64,000 nt of DNA, from the NCBI GenBank assembly GCA_035772405.1, contig JAYKKM010000441.1:124001-188000 (forward strand). The letters run 5' to 3'. The DNA is from Chrysogorgia sp. JL179-B06 (Eukaryota > Cnidaria > Anthozoa > Scleralcyonacea > Chrysogorgiidae). Shown piece by piece: positions 21,955-31,510 of this stretch. The position numbers and the translations under genes are program-made. Every line of letters starts with the position of its first letter. The stretch's first letter is position 1. The notes under the pieces are model-generated. The model made no database searches, was not told the DNA's origin, and saw only the letters and a program-made list of their open reading frames with translations.

Positions 21955-22560
21955 ACATTGGACATGAGGTATTTCGGATTTGTTTTCCACGATTGAGCTT
22001 TTCCGCCTAAAAAGCGTGTTATAAGAAGCTGTTCTGTTACATGATCTAATGCATTTTGCATTAGATCTATGGGAAACATGACATTCAGAGAGGCTTGGTT
22101 CCACACTGGCCTATCTCTAGCTACTTTTCCCCAGTGTTGTTAGGTGGGGTAAGGCTGTGAAACAGTGCCTGGCAACTGCCAACTACGATATCATAGGTTT
22201 AACTGAGTCAATGTACCAATGGTTTATGTTTGTTGTCCATAGATTCGTTTTTAAACCCTAGAATTAAAGTTTTACACCTTGCTGTAAAAGCCACGGTTGA
22301 GAAGCCTGGGCCTAGTAATTTCTTATATTCTCTTTTTTGTATCTATACACAATAAGATTGGAGTTATTTTATTAGATATTTTAACCGTATCGTTTGTTCT
22401 TTAGCAGCTATTTGGCTGGCATCTTCTAAAGAGAAGTTCGTATCTGCGCTGGAACAACGAAATTACGCCACACCTTGGTAACACACGCTCTTTCAATGCC
22501 AGAGTCTGAGACTTCGCGAGAGTCTTGCATCGTTAATGCGAGTGCACAAATCAGATCATA
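21955..22560 (+). repeat. Dispersed repeat, copy 1
   Basis: From 'cttttccgcctaaaaagcgtg' through 'gagaggcttggttccacactgg', 'ggtttaactgagtcaatgtacc' and 'tttggctggcatcttctaaag' to 'gcaatgccagagtctgag', this matches 49580-50090 nearly base for base. Part of it matches 50603-50690 and 51316-51510. No coding function is evident; it behaves like a non-autonomous transposon or long SINE-type repeat. Confidence 0.8.
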
Positions 22561-23045
22561 CTCTAAGGCGGCAAAATTTTTGTATATTGAGTATACGAAC
22601 ACACTTTCTGACAAGATGAATGCACAATGGGAAGAAGAAACCATGCACAGACAACTTCTCAAAAATAACATTTTTTTTATCAGGTATGATATCCGTGCAA
22701 TTCGATCTCATTACGTTTTTCTGTAGCCGCACTGTTATCTCCTCGCCAGGCGCAAAGCGCCGCCCGAAGGCGAGGGTGCTAAATATCGACCGGCGTTTAG
22801 ACCCTTATCACGGGGATGCTTGGGTCTGCAGTAATGGCAAACTAGAATCGGTTATGCATCAACCGTGAACCGCCGTCCAAATGCGCGGCTTCGGAAAATT
22901 TGGCCTGGTAAATAGTGAAAAACTGTCTTGTGTTTTTTTTATACTTTTGAATTAATATGTACATTATACACTGCTGTCGTGTATGTTGGAGAACTTGGAG
23001 TAGACAGACGATACATGCATGATTGTCAAGCGCCTTAATCCTCAG
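22561..23045. other. No gene seen
   Basis: Contains a short GC-rich patch (22740-22860, 'cgccaggcgcaaagcgccgcccgaaggcg') inside AT-rich sequence, possibly the end of another repeat. Confidence 0.4.
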
Positions 23046-23049
23046 AAAA

Positions 23050-23395
23050 TTGTTCTGAGTTCTGGACAAGAATCTAACCTGTAACCTTCTGAGACGCTCT
23101 AACCACTGACAACCGAGACTCAGATGGAAAGTGAAGGTTACAATTATGTACTGATTCGATTGATATATATACCATATTCACTACAGCAGTGTATATATTC
23201 ACCGAAGCATTACTCCAAGTAATTAACATATTCATCCAAGCATTACTGCCGCATAGGCAGTACATATATCAATCGAACCAGTACATCATTGTAACCTCTC
23301 TCCATATGAGTCTTGATGGCTCAATGGTTAGAGTCACGAACAATCAGGTTACAGGTTCGATTCCTGTTCGGGACTGAATAATTTTTCTCAGATGC
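23050..23395. repeat. Inverted pair of tRNA-derived SINE heads
   Basis: The left arm (about 23050-23175) and right arm (about 23255-23395) are imperfect reverse complements. Each arm contains a tRNA-like head (GAGTCT...GGTTAGAG...GGTTACAGGTT) plus an adjacent conserved segment (GGTTACAAT-ATGTACTG-TTCGATTGATATAT). About 80 bp of unmatched sequence separates them. This looks like two head-to-head SINE insertions or a foldback element. Confidence 0.75.
23298..23366 (+). other. tRNA-like sequence, not a functional tRNA
   Basis: A seven-pair acceptor stem (AGTCTTG/CGGGACT), a D arm (GGCTC/GAGTC) and a T arm (ACAGG-TTCGATT-CCTGT) are present. The anticodon arm is about 8 nt short and cannot fold normally. 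It is best read as the head of a tRNA-derived SINE. Confidence 0.65.
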
Positions 23396-23399
23396 TCTC

Positions 23400-23515
23400 T
23401 GATGAATCATCAATAGTGTGAGACATTACTTTAATTTCTCTCTTAGTGATTGATGGTAGAAACAGCAGTAAACTTCCCCAATATTCTGTTCCCGAAAATT
23501 TAAAAAAATTGTGCC
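23400..23515 (+). repeat. SINE body shared with 54.35-54.44 kb
   Basis: 'atcaatagtgtgagacatta ... ttagtgattgatggtagaaacagcagtaaacttcccc' matches the reverse complement of 54350-54440. It directly follows the tRNA-like head, so it is a plausible SINE body. Confidence 0.6.
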
Positions 23516-24415
23516 ATTTAGTATGAGGAAGCTAGGTTTGTCTTGTTGAATACCATTACAGATCTAGTGATAGCGACGAATGCTTGTCACAACCGAAAAA
23601 GTCAAGATATTTCCTGCTTCTTTACGCCTGGTAGCGATTCGAAAGCAGGACTTGCCTACAATTTTCTCCGGTTGCGGAAGGTAATTTTTCAATTGTGAAC
23701 TGTCACCACAGACCCCTTTTCACTAGGTGAAATCATCTAGCCTTTACCCAGAGCCGGTAAACATATGTACGTTGTTTTTTGAATGAATCTGGTTCCAACA
23801 AGTCAACGGCTTTCAGTCTCGCGGTCAACCCGATAATACAGTACAATACGTCGAGGAAAAACAAAACACCGTAATCGTCGTGGAGGATAGTTCTCGAAGT
23901 GGCTTGTACGATCATCTCAATACTTTTCTTGATAGATATCAATGACCTATGAAAAGCTTTCATCTTTTCTGGCATCAACATTCATTAGGACTCCTGCATC
24001 CTGAAGAAAAATATTTAAGGTATATTGTAAATTATAATTGTACCTGTATCTGATATATGCAAATTTATTTGCATATTAAAGTAAAAGTTATACAAACGTG
24101 ACATCATCATAACTATGCATTATAACAAAGGTGACTACCTTAGATAGTTATAATAAGTTAATTCAGTTTATAAACTGTTATAAATCATTAATATTATAAG
24201 TTATCCAACACGAAAGCAACTTACGCAAATATCGCAGCAGATTATAAACGATTGTCCATTTCTTAAAGACACGGCTATTGGAATGATAAGGTTATGTGAG
24301 TAAAAGTCAAATGCAATGCATGTTTTAAAACGTTTACGGCAATATTTTAGCTTGATTGTTTAATAGTTGCAGGTTTTTTGGTTATAGCACCAATATTGAT
24401 TTAATTGTTGTTTTT
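23516..24415. other. Host sequence without clear gene
   Basis: The part at 23560-23665 repeats the 1985-2130 fragment. The rest is AT-rich and unassigned. Confidence 0.4.
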
Positions 24416-24420
24416 CTTGT

Positions 24421-24510
24421 TCAGGACTCATGGTATGCACAGCTCTATGAGAAATTCAGAAATGAGAGAAAGCATAGAACTGACCCAGAGTTATGGTAGT
24501 TATTGTGATA
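24421..24510 (+). pseudogene. SAMD3-like fragment, second copy
   Basis: Reads DSWYAQLYEKFRNERKH, matching the first block at about 6850-6900. The surrounding intron-like sequence is unrelated. It is an isolated exon-sized fragment. Confidence 0.45.
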
Positions 24511-24817
24511 CACAACAAACATCCATCCGCTGCTACTCTATCCACTGCTAATATGTACAAAGGAGATATTTCCACTATGGGTGGAAGTATTTGAACTGAT
24601 GCCAAACAGTGGAAGCCTTATAGCATGATCATAAACATGTGATTGTGGAAAAAAGACAATACTGATGCGAGCAGTTCAATCGAATGGTGTTGTGGGGAAA
24701 TCTGGATATTATACTTTATATACCTCTGCAGTCCACCTATTGAATGAAGGGGATGTATTGTCTGTTGCAGTACAAAAGGAACACCTTAATTTTGTCAACT
24801 GTGGAAACACATATCCA

Positions 24818-24903
24818 TAAACAGGGCGCGATTATATAAACGCTAGCGCGATACAGTAAAAACTAAAACGATCAAAGGTAGTCAAGAACCCAAAGAAGAA
24901 AGA
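24818..24903 (+). promoter_or_regulatory. Left-end promoter of element A
   Basis: 'gcgcgattatataaacgctagcgcg' contains a TATA box (24833-24840) about 65 bp before the first ATG of the acidic gene. The same 85 bp occurs at 45479-45597 in the deletion derivative, so this promoter-leader is conserved between copies. Confidence 0.6.
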
Positions 24904-25389
24904 ATGGAGAAAATCGTGTGGAAGAAAGAAGATGGGGGAGAAATCGTGTGGGACTTCGATGAGTTCGACACACGATTTTTCCACCCTATTAACGAAGACA
25001 TGGTGGTGGTAGAAGACATGGTGGTGGTAGAAGAAGAAAGTGAAGATAAAGACGCTGATGAAGATGAAGACACTGATGAAGATGACACTGATGATGAAGA
25101 CACTGACAGTGATGATGAAGACGTTGGTGATGTCGAAGACTGGGATGATAATGATGACGTCAAGAATGATGACGTCAAGAAAGACGATCAAGACGAGGAG
25201 GAAAAGTTATGGGAGGGGGTATTTAACACTCCCGATAATAACAATGACAATATATATAAAACTATGAATAAATACGGCTTTAGCGAAAGCGAAAGTGACA
25301 ATGAGGACGACGAATATAAAGTATGGGACTATATCGATACCCGGGGGGAGGAATTTTTATTTTTTGAGAAAACTCAAACATTAATTTAA
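24904..25389 (+). CDS. Acidic protein of unknown function
   Basis: 161 residues. An N-terminal MEKIVWKKEDGGEIVWDFDE module is followed by a directly repeated DMVVVE unit, then a long Asp/Glu run (about residues 45-100) and a polar C-terminus. The first about 26 residues recur almost unchanged at 45594-45667, where the rest has been lost. Extreme acidity suggests binding to basic DNA-packaging proteins or regulatory roles, but nothing identifies a family. It is the first rightward gene from the left end, behind a TATA box. Confidence 0.6.
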   Translation: MEKIVWKKEDGGEIVWDFDEFDTRFFHPINEDMVVVEDMVVVEEESEDKDADEDEDTDEDDTDDEDTDSDDEDVGDVEDWDDNDDVKNDDVKKDDQDEEEKLWEGVFNTPDNNNDNIYKTMNKYGFSESESDNEDDEYKVWDYIDTRGEEFLFFEKTQTLI

Positions 25390-25410
25390 AAAAATGTTAA
25401 AAAAACGAAT

Positions 25411-25875
25411 CTATGTCTCCATTTCTTCTTCTTCTAAATATCCGTAAGGGATTGTAGTCAAATTATCTTTAACAATACGTTTATTAAAAGTAAATGAAAA
25501 TTTTTTAATTTCAGTATTAATAAAAATATTATTTAATTTATCTTTACATATTTTATTTTCATATCTAATTGTAATGATTTGATCTTTATCTACAACACAT
25601 TTATTTAATGTTTTAAAATTTAAGATATCTTTCGCTTTATTTTTTAAAGAAAATCCTTTTACATGCACTACTTCTTCGTTTAAATTCGTAATATAAGAAT
25701 AACATTTAGGACCTGTTGAACAAAATCGAGTAATCCATTCATTTTCTTTTAATTCATTGGTTAATTCTCCTAAATAATTACCGGTTTTAATCGAACAAGT
25801 ATTTTCATCACTCACATAAATAATCGAATCGGTATCAAAATATAAAACATGTTTTCCTAATTTTTAATAAGATTA
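25411..25875 (-). pseudogene. Diverged 3' fragment of a protein-primed DNA polymerase B
   Basis: The fragment begins at palm motif C (YFDTDSIIY, reading on the minus strand near 25865-25815). It continues through the C-terminal region to a normal end (FTFNKRIVKDN, IPYGYLEEEE), aligning with the last about 145 residues of the polymerases at 33885 and 58255. Identity to those is clearly lower than theirs to each other, so it derives from a different lineage. Upstream of motif C the frame is broken and the homology ends. It lies antisense between the acidic gene and the integrase region. Confidence 0.8.
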
Positions 25876-26546
25876 GCATTCAAGAGAAATCGACGCAGAT
25901 ATTTTTTGAAGTGGTAAAATTTGAAAATTGGAAAAAGCAAACATGCCGTTTGGTTGTTCGTACAGATGCGTGGGGTGGTTTGGAAATTTGTTATCAGCAT
26001 CAAGATAACGAATTAGCCGATGCAATGGAATTTGACGATGATCCAACACCAACAACCAGCAACAACCACAACAACGCAACGCCAAGTGAAATCGTATGGT
26101 CTGATGATTGGGGTAGTTTTCATATAAAAAAGAAAGATTCCTTGGATGAATATATTATTGCCCTATGAAAGTATAATCATGCAACAGGTCATAAATCCCA
26201 ACCTACCCCCGTCAAAAAACGAGTATTGAAGAAAAAGAAACCCACACTCAATTTTGACGACGACGTCGACGATGACGACGACAACGAAAAGATTAAGAAA
26301 ATAAAAGTAGAAAGTGATGATGATGAGGTTTGTCACCGTTTAAGTCCATCAGTAATTTCAGAAATTTTGTATTATCGTTTTAGATGTTGTAAAAATATAC
26401 AAGATACATTATGTTTGTACGGCGATACTATAAATAAAGAGTTAGCATGTAAAAATATAAAAGTTGATTTTATGGGGATATTACGCGACAAAGAACTCGT
26501 TGATGAACTTGAAGAACATTATATTAATTTTATTTCTTTATTATAG
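25866..26546 (+). pseudogene. Acidic/basic unknown protein with in-frame TGA
   Basis: Two open stretches (to 26165 and 26169-26546) share one frame and are separated by a single TGA at 26166-26168. Part one contains RTDAWGGLEICYQHQDNE and SEIVWSDDWGSFHI. Part two is Lys-rich, then Asp-rich (DDDVDDDDDNEK), ending in a helical domain with RFRCCKNIQDTLCLYGD. Continuity of frame suggests one gene of about 220 residues inactivated by one nonsense mutation; two separate genes is the alternative. It lies immediately upstream of integrase. The family is not recognised. Confidence 0.45.
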
Positions 26547-26548
26547 AA

Positions 26549-27464
26549 ATGAGTAAAAAGAAAAAAACTAAATTTTCTGCTGACTTTATTGAAAAAGCTT
26601 CAAGATTATTAAAAGGAGAGACATTAACTGATGAGGATTATTCTAATTATAGATTACATAGTAGTAGTAAAAAAAAAATATAGACGATTGAAATATGCTG
26701 TTAATAAAAATAATGAACAATGGGAAATTGATTTAGCTGAAAATAAAGATTTAGCCCGATATAATAATCAATATCGTTATTGGTTGGTGTGTATTGATAT
26801 TTTTTCAAGATTTTGTTGGGTGAAATTAATAAAAAAGAAAACGTCTAATAATGTTAAAAATAAATTTGAAAGTATTCTTATTGAAGAAGGAATAGCCCCT
26901 CTTAAAATTCAAAGTGATGAAGGAACAGAATTTCAAGATATACGTACGAAATTAAGTAAAAAATATAATTTTGAAGTATTTCATACGTATAATAGAGAAA
27001 TAAAAGCATCCCATGTGGAACGTGTAATTGGAACTTTAAAAACAATGGTTCGTCGTGTTTTAACAATGACTGGAGAATTTGACTATATTCAGTATTTACC
27101 CCTTATTGTTAAGCGTTATAATAATTCCCCACATAAAGCATTAGCTGGTGCAACACCTTTTGAAATTTATCGCGAAGAAAAAAAAGGAAAAATACGTAAA
27201 GTAAAAAATAAAATAGTACGTGATCATTTAAATTATCCTATTCCCACTGAAGATCTGATACGAGAAGGTACGCGTGTACGTATTGCGAGAGTAAAAAATA
27301 ATATTTTTGAAAAAAGCAGTCTTCGACGATGGACAAATGAGATATTTTTTATTAAAAAAGTATTTATCACTGATCCCGTTACATATCAATTAGAAGACGA
27401 ACAACGTGAAGAAATTAAAGGAATTTTTTATCGTGCTGAATTACAAGTTTTAAAAAAAAAATGA
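26549..27464 (+). pseudogene. Retrovirus-like integrase, N-terminal frameshift
   Basis: rve-type DDE integrase as found in Mavericks/adintoviruses; it inserts the element into host DNA. In the main frame (from 26631) the catalytic triad is Asp34 (QWEIDLAE), Asp96 (IQSDEGTEF) and Glu130 (SHVERVIGTLK). A C-terminal chromo-/SH3-like segment follows (RVRIARVKNNIFEKSS...VYQLED-type). The natural start appears to be ATG 26549 (MSKKKKTKFSADFI), but that frame crosses into the catalytic frame at a poly-A tract near 26668-26677. This is a one-step frame change: either a lesion or ribosomal slippage on the A-run. The end overlaps the next ATG by 4 nt (27461). Confidence 0.85.
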
Positions 27465-28411
27465 ATTTACACATTGCTAGTAATTCAATATCAAGAGGAC
27501 TTCAAAAGAATTTGATTAATGATTTTGAAATGAAAATTGCACAACCCATTGATGCTTTGAACAATGAATGTTTTTTAGAAGTTTTACAAGTTTGTTATCC
27601 TCAAACAACTAAAAATATTGTAGGTGATGAATGTTTTTTTTCATTTATCATAACCTATAAGAATTTTATACCCGAAGAAAATAATAATTCGGTATACGCC
27701 AACAGTGAGTTCGTTTTTACATCGGATAAATTTATTATACCCGACGGAATTTATGATTTATCTGCATTAATTATATTTTTAAATAATATCTTAGAAGGAT
27801 TTGAAATTTTTTGTACCATCGGGTCAAATGGGAAAGTAATTATTAATGTTAATGTTGAGATTGAGTATTGGGTATATGAAAATGCGAATAAAGCAGTCGA
27901 TGGGTTACAGGTAAATGAATTTCGATTATCTAACAAGACTACGGTAGAAAAAAAGGGTATTCAATATGCTTCTTTTAATCAAAAGATTAATATATTATTT
28001 TCAAAAAAATTAGCTTTTATGCTAGGTTTAAAAAATGAAAAAGGTCTTGAAATCGTACCTCTCTTGTTTGAAATAAAAAAAGATAACCCTACACCTCGAA
28101 CCCTTTTTTCTAAACATTTTGATTACTTACCCGATGTATCCGACGGATTAAATAAAATGTTTATATATTGTGATGAAATAGAACTGGGTTTAGTTGGTGA
28201 TAGTTGTTCCGAATTGTTAACAACAGTACCCATTCAATGGTATCGACAAGGTGGTGGGGGGGATGGACAATTAGTTTATTATAGTCCCCCAAAATCATTG
28301 AGAAAATTAAAAAAAGACATTATAAGAGAAATTCATATTAAAGTTAAAGATACTACAGGAAAATAAGTTCCTTTTGATTCAGGAACGCTTAGTATTGATT
28401 GTTTAATACAT
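27461..28411 (+). pseudogene. Penton-like minor capsid protein with late stop
   Basis: A 301-residue open frame ends at TAA 28364-28366. Position after integrase and before the capsid, size and C-terminal layout fit the penton-base-like (single jelly-roll) minor capsid protein of adintoviruses/Polintons, which forms the particle vertices. The same frame continues after the TAA with VPFDSGTLSIDCL to a second stop at 28411. That resembles the usual C-terminal strand of this family (D-x-T-G...V-P-F-x-x-G), so the TAA is probably a nonsense mutation removing the last about 15 residues. Known from the family: jelly-roll fold. Inferred: that this copy is inactive. Confidence 0.65.
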
Positions 28412-28419
28412 TCAACATA

Positions 28420-28908
28420 ATGCTTTTGATTGTTCTTGAAGAAAAAAATGGGGAAATGATAATTAAAGAATATAAAATATTTTATCCTTTTTCTCTTTAC
28501 GTGTTAGTAAATAGTGGGAAAAAATTTTTATGGAATTTAAATTCGATTGAATATAAAAATATCAAAAATTCATTTCGAATTACGTGTGCAAACAAAATGG
28601 ATTTCAGTGCAATAACACAATCAAAAAAAATAAATAATGGAACGATTTCAGTTTCTTCATCTACTATTATTTCCAATGCAACACAACGTTTTATATATAC
28701 TATAAAAGAATTATTTTATATTGACGAAAAAAATCCTTATACATCATTAAATGATGAAAAAAAAAAATTCCCCTATTTTTTATTTATGAGTGATAAAGAG
28801 GCTAAACAATCACTACAGTTCTTTATTAACTATGAGAATAACGTGCCGTTAAAAGGTGAAGAAATTAAGATATATATAAATTTATTTGAAGAAAAAAATA
28901 ATGACTGA
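28420..28908 (+). CDS. Unknown protein between penton and capsid
   Basis: About 162 residues from ATG 28420 (MLLIVLEEKNGEM). It overlaps nothing upstream and overlaps the next small gene by 7 nt. The beta-rich appearance (alternating hydrophobics, NGTISVSSSTIIS) would suit a structural protein, but no family is recognised. It is intact and lies in the middle of the rightward structural cluster. Confidence 0.55.
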   Translation: MLLIVLEEKNGEMIIKEYKIFYPFSLYVLVNSGKKFLWNLNSIEYKNIKNSFRITCANKMDFSAITQSKKINNGTISVSSSTIISNATQRFIYTIKELFYIDEKNPYTSLNDEKKKFPYFLFMSDKEAKQSLQFFINYENNVPLKGEEIKIYINLFEEKNND

Positions 28909-29161
28909 AAAAATAAATGAACTATCCGTAGAAGATTATACTGAATTGTTAAACGGTAGAAATCGTGGAAAAAATTATTCCTCATCATATTTTGTTGTGA
29001 AAAGAAAAAATAAAGAAAATCCAACTAAGAAAGAAATTTTATTAAATGAGGGTGTGGGATTACCCTCAAATTTAAATTTAGATACTTATTATACAAGTGA
29101 TAATAAAAAAAAGAGAAAAAAAATAGATCCAAATGTAATACGTTTTTTACAAAATAGATAG
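28902..29161 (+). CDS. Small charged protein
   Basis: 86 residues starting MTEKINELSVEDYTELL, rich in Lys/Asn with a KKKRKKID patch near the C-terminus. It starts inside the end of the preceding gene. No family is recognised; a minor virion or DNA-binding component is plausible from the context. Confidence 0.5.
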
Positions 29162-29208
29162 ATTGTGTAAAAAAAAGTATAAATAAAAAAAAGTTATATA
29201 AAAAAATC

Positions 29209-29286
29209 ATGTTGTGTATATTATTATTATTTTTATTGTTGTTGTGGGTATTGTTGTTTTTTAAAAATAAAATAAATGACGCGTAA
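29209..29286 (+). CDS. 25-residue single-span membrane peptide
   Basis: ATG 29209 opens a peptide that is almost wholly hydrophobic for its first 18 residues (LCILLLFLLLLWVLLFF) and ends in KNKINDA. It overlaps the following basic gene by 11 nt. Tiny type-III-like membrane peptides are common in DNA viruses, but this one is supported only by composition and gene packing. Confidence 0.4.
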   Translation: MLCILLLFLLLLWVLLFFKNKINDA

Positions 29287-29437
29287 AAAATATATCAAAA
29301 AAAGAAAAAACAAAAGAGGAATAAGAAAACGTAGAAGAAAAATACAAAAAGGAGGGTTTGGTGGCGCATTGGCAATGGGTATGTTACTTCCTCAAGTGTT
29401 GGGAACACTTTCAAATATTCTTAAAATTAACGTTTAA
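29276..29437 (+). CDS. Small basic Gly-Gly protein (core/pX-like)
   Basis: 53 residues. The N-terminal half is almost entirely Lys/Arg (KKRKNKRGIRKRRRK), then QKGGFGG, then a hydrophobic C-terminus (ALAMGMLLPQVLGTL). This is the layout of adenovirus-type core/minor capsid precursors, in which a basic domain is separated from a hydrophobic segment by a Gly-Gly site cut by the adenain-type protease encoded at 32153. It lies 10 nt before the major capsid gene. Confidence 0.6.
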   Translation: MTRKKYIKKRKNKRGIRKRRRKIQKGGFGGALAMGMLLPQVLGTLSNILKINV

Positions 29438-29447
29438 AAAAAATAAA

Positions 29448-30779
29448 ATGAGTAAAAAAATTGAAGATGTGGAAAAAAATGACATATTATTTAGCGAGCC
29501 TTTACAATTTTTTACTTCATCACCCTATAATGATACGTTTACGGAATGTCGTGAAACTGAAATTATCGCAACGCCCGTAGATAATCAATCGTCAGTATAC
29601 ACGTTTACAAGACATGGGAACGCCGTAGGATTAATGAAAACAAGCGATGCTAAAATAATGGCTAGAGTATCGATTAGAAATGCTGCTGGACTTATAGCAC
29701 CTGCAGCATCGGGGTTTGCGATGATTACATTACCCCTTCGTACAATGTGGAAAACAAAAGAATTAAAAATAAATGAAAATTTAATTACGCCATCAGATAA
29801 TTTTGCACATTTTGCATCATGGATACAATTTATAACGCGTCAAACACCGTCGGGATATAAAGATTCTAAAGAGCTTAATTTAGCATATTTAGATACAGCC
29901 GAACATATGAGCAGTATCGTGGGTTTCACTAATGATACTAATGTCGTAAATGCAGGAGGGAGACAAAAAACAATTGCATTTCAAAATCAATCGCAGAATT
30001 TGATAGATGAGATTGATTGTTCATTATTTAGCGAAGGGGGTGCTGAAATATATATTCCTACAGCGTATAAAGTTGAATTACGTTTAACGCGGGCATTAAA
30101 TACAATTGTAATGATGGGTGCCAATCATGCGAATATGCCCGTTGCTGATACTATAATTACCCTAGACGATTTTAAAATAAAAATTCCTGTATTTAAACCC
30201 AAAAAACAATTATCAAACGCGCTTAATATAGGGATGGTGACCCATAATAAAGAAACATTATATTATACATCCAATTATCGTTGTATTACTGAATCAGTAG
30301 CTGCAGGACGAAATTCACATCAAGTAATCGATGTGTTTAATGGTAGCGTTCCTACACGTTTATATATTGTATTTTCCCCATTAGCAAATTGGAACGGAGC
30401 ATATACTCATAATATTTTTGAATTTAACTGGCCTAATTATGATAATGTTGAAGTTTCGGTAAATAACGCTGTTGTCGGGAGAATAGAAAATCATGCTGAA
30501 GCTTACTCAAAATTACGCGCGGTATTAAATCGCAACTATTCAGAAATGCCCATGACTTATAATGACTTTATAAACGGGTATTCTATATTAGCATTTGATT
30601 TAACAGATAATAGAGACTCTCATCTTGCAGTATTACCCATAAGACCATCGGGAAATGTTAATGTGGATTTTCATTTTTCTCAAAATACAGTTCAAGGTGC
30701 GTTAATATTTGTTGGTGAATTTCGAAATGAAATTAGAGTGGGATTAAATACCCCTGCAAGATTATTACACAGCATTTAA
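29448..30779 (+). CDS. Major capsid protein (double jelly-roll hexon)
   Basis: 443 residues from ATG 29448 (MSKKIEDVEKND), chosen because it follows the basic gene closely. Size, position and content fit the adintovirus/Polinton hexon, the trimeric double-jelly-roll protein that builds the icosahedral shell. Features include FRxx-type early strands, GFAMITLPLRTMWKTKEL, a long internal SWIQFITRQTPSGY region and a C-terminal FHFSQNTVQGALIFVGEF strand pair. The gene is open throughout. It is not present in element B within this window. Confidence 0.8.
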   Translation: MSKKIEDVEKNDILFSEPLQFFTSSPYNDTFTECRETEIIATPVDNQSSVYTFTRHGNAVGLMKTSDAKIMARVSIRNAAGLIAPAASGFAMITLPLRTMWKTKELKINENLITPSDNFAHFASWIQFITRQTPSGYKDSKELNLAYLDTAEHMSSIVGFTNDTNVVNAGGRQKTIAFQNQSQNLIDEIDCSLFSEGGAEIYIPTAYKVELRLTRALNTIVMMGANHANMPVADTIITLDDFKIKIPVFKPKKQLSNALNIGMVTHNKETLYYTSNYRCITESVAAGRNSHQVIDVFNGSVPTRLYIVFSPLANWNGAYTHNIFEFNWPNYDNVEVSVNNAVVGRIENHAEAYSKLRAVLNRNYSEMPMTYNDFINGYSILAFDLTDNRDSHLAVLPIRPSGNVNVDFHFSQNTVQGALIFVGEFRNEIRVGLNTPARLLHSI

Positions 30780-30812
30780 TTATCAACATTTGTAAGGGGA
30801 CGTACAAAAAAA

Positions 30813-30944
30813 ATGAAGAACACAAAACCCATTACAACAAAGAATAGAATAAATAAACCAAAAATAAAAAAACCAGTTATTAACAAAATACCACTAAATC
30901 GTGAACATATTCTTGTATTTCCACCGTTTTCAGTTTACGCATAA
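30813..30944 (+). CDS. Short basic proline-containing protein
   Basis: 43 residues, MKNTKPITTKNRINK... ending LVFPPFSVYA. It sits tightly between the capsid gene and the next acidic gene (6-nt gap). The conserved-looking aromatic tail may be a docking peptide. No family is recognised. Confidence 0.4.
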   Translation: MKNTKPITTKNRINKPKIKKPVINKIPLNREHILVFPPFSVYA

Positions 30945-30949
30945 AAAAA

Positions 30950-31510
30950 ATGAATGAAGAAAAAAATGATGAATTAAATAAAGAAGAGGTAAAAAAAGAC
31001 GAAAAAAATGATAATTCAAGAGATGATGATGATGAAGAGGAGGATGATAGTGAAAATGATAGCGATGTTGTTAGCGATGATGTTAGTGATGAAATGGATA
31101 GTGAAAGTTCCGTTACTTCTTCTTCATCAAGTTGCGAAGATGATTTAAAATTTTTAGAAACATTAGTTCAATTAAATAAAATAAAGAAAAAAGCTTTTGA
31201 AAAAAAAAAAAAGGATTTTTTACCCTCGTTAAAAAAATATCTTAAAGCAGATATTGATAAAAAAAATACGTTGTTAGATTCTCAATTAATTAATAAATTA
31301 CAATACATTGCTAAAAATATTTTAAATAAAAAAATTTCGATCCAACTTTCCAGTGATAATAAATATATTTTGAATAAGTTTTCAAAGAACAAAATAAAAG
31401 AAAAAGATTTAAAAATATTATTATCTGAGGATTTTCGTATAATCAACATATATCAAAAAGCATACAAATTACTTAACCAACAAATAAAAAAAAATGACCG
31501 AAGTAAATAA
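30950..31510 (+). CDS. Unknown protein, acidic N-terminus and helical C-terminus
   Basis: 186 residues. The first about 65 residues are dominated by Asp/Glu/Ser; the rest is Lys-rich and predicted helical (LKKYLKADIDKKNTLLDS). It overlaps the next gene by 17 nt. It may be a scaffold or core protein. No family match is recognised. Confidence 0.55.
   Translation: MNEEKNDELNKEEVKKDEKNDNSRDDDDEEEDDSENDSDVVSDDVSDEMDSESSVTSSSSSCEDDLKFLETLVQLNKIKKKAFEKKKKDFLPSLKKYLKADIDKKNTLLDSQLINKLQYIAKNILNKKISIQLSSDNKYILNKFSKNKIKEKDLKILLSEDFRIINIYQKAYKLLNQQIKKNDRSK

Noticed and set aside
23298..23366. A second functional tRNA gene
   Set aside because: Acceptor, D and T arms pair, but the anticodon arm is too short and an inverted sister copy lies beside it; it is a SINE head.
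24818..24860. Left terminal inverted repeat of element A
   Set aside because: No reverse-complement partner is visible near 41.8-42.3 kb, so only a shared left boundary can be claimed.
24832..25191. Minus-strand Ser- or Phe/Val-rich open frames opposite the acidic gene
   Set aside because: They are mirror frames of Asp/Glu repeat codons and have no start or neighbour support.
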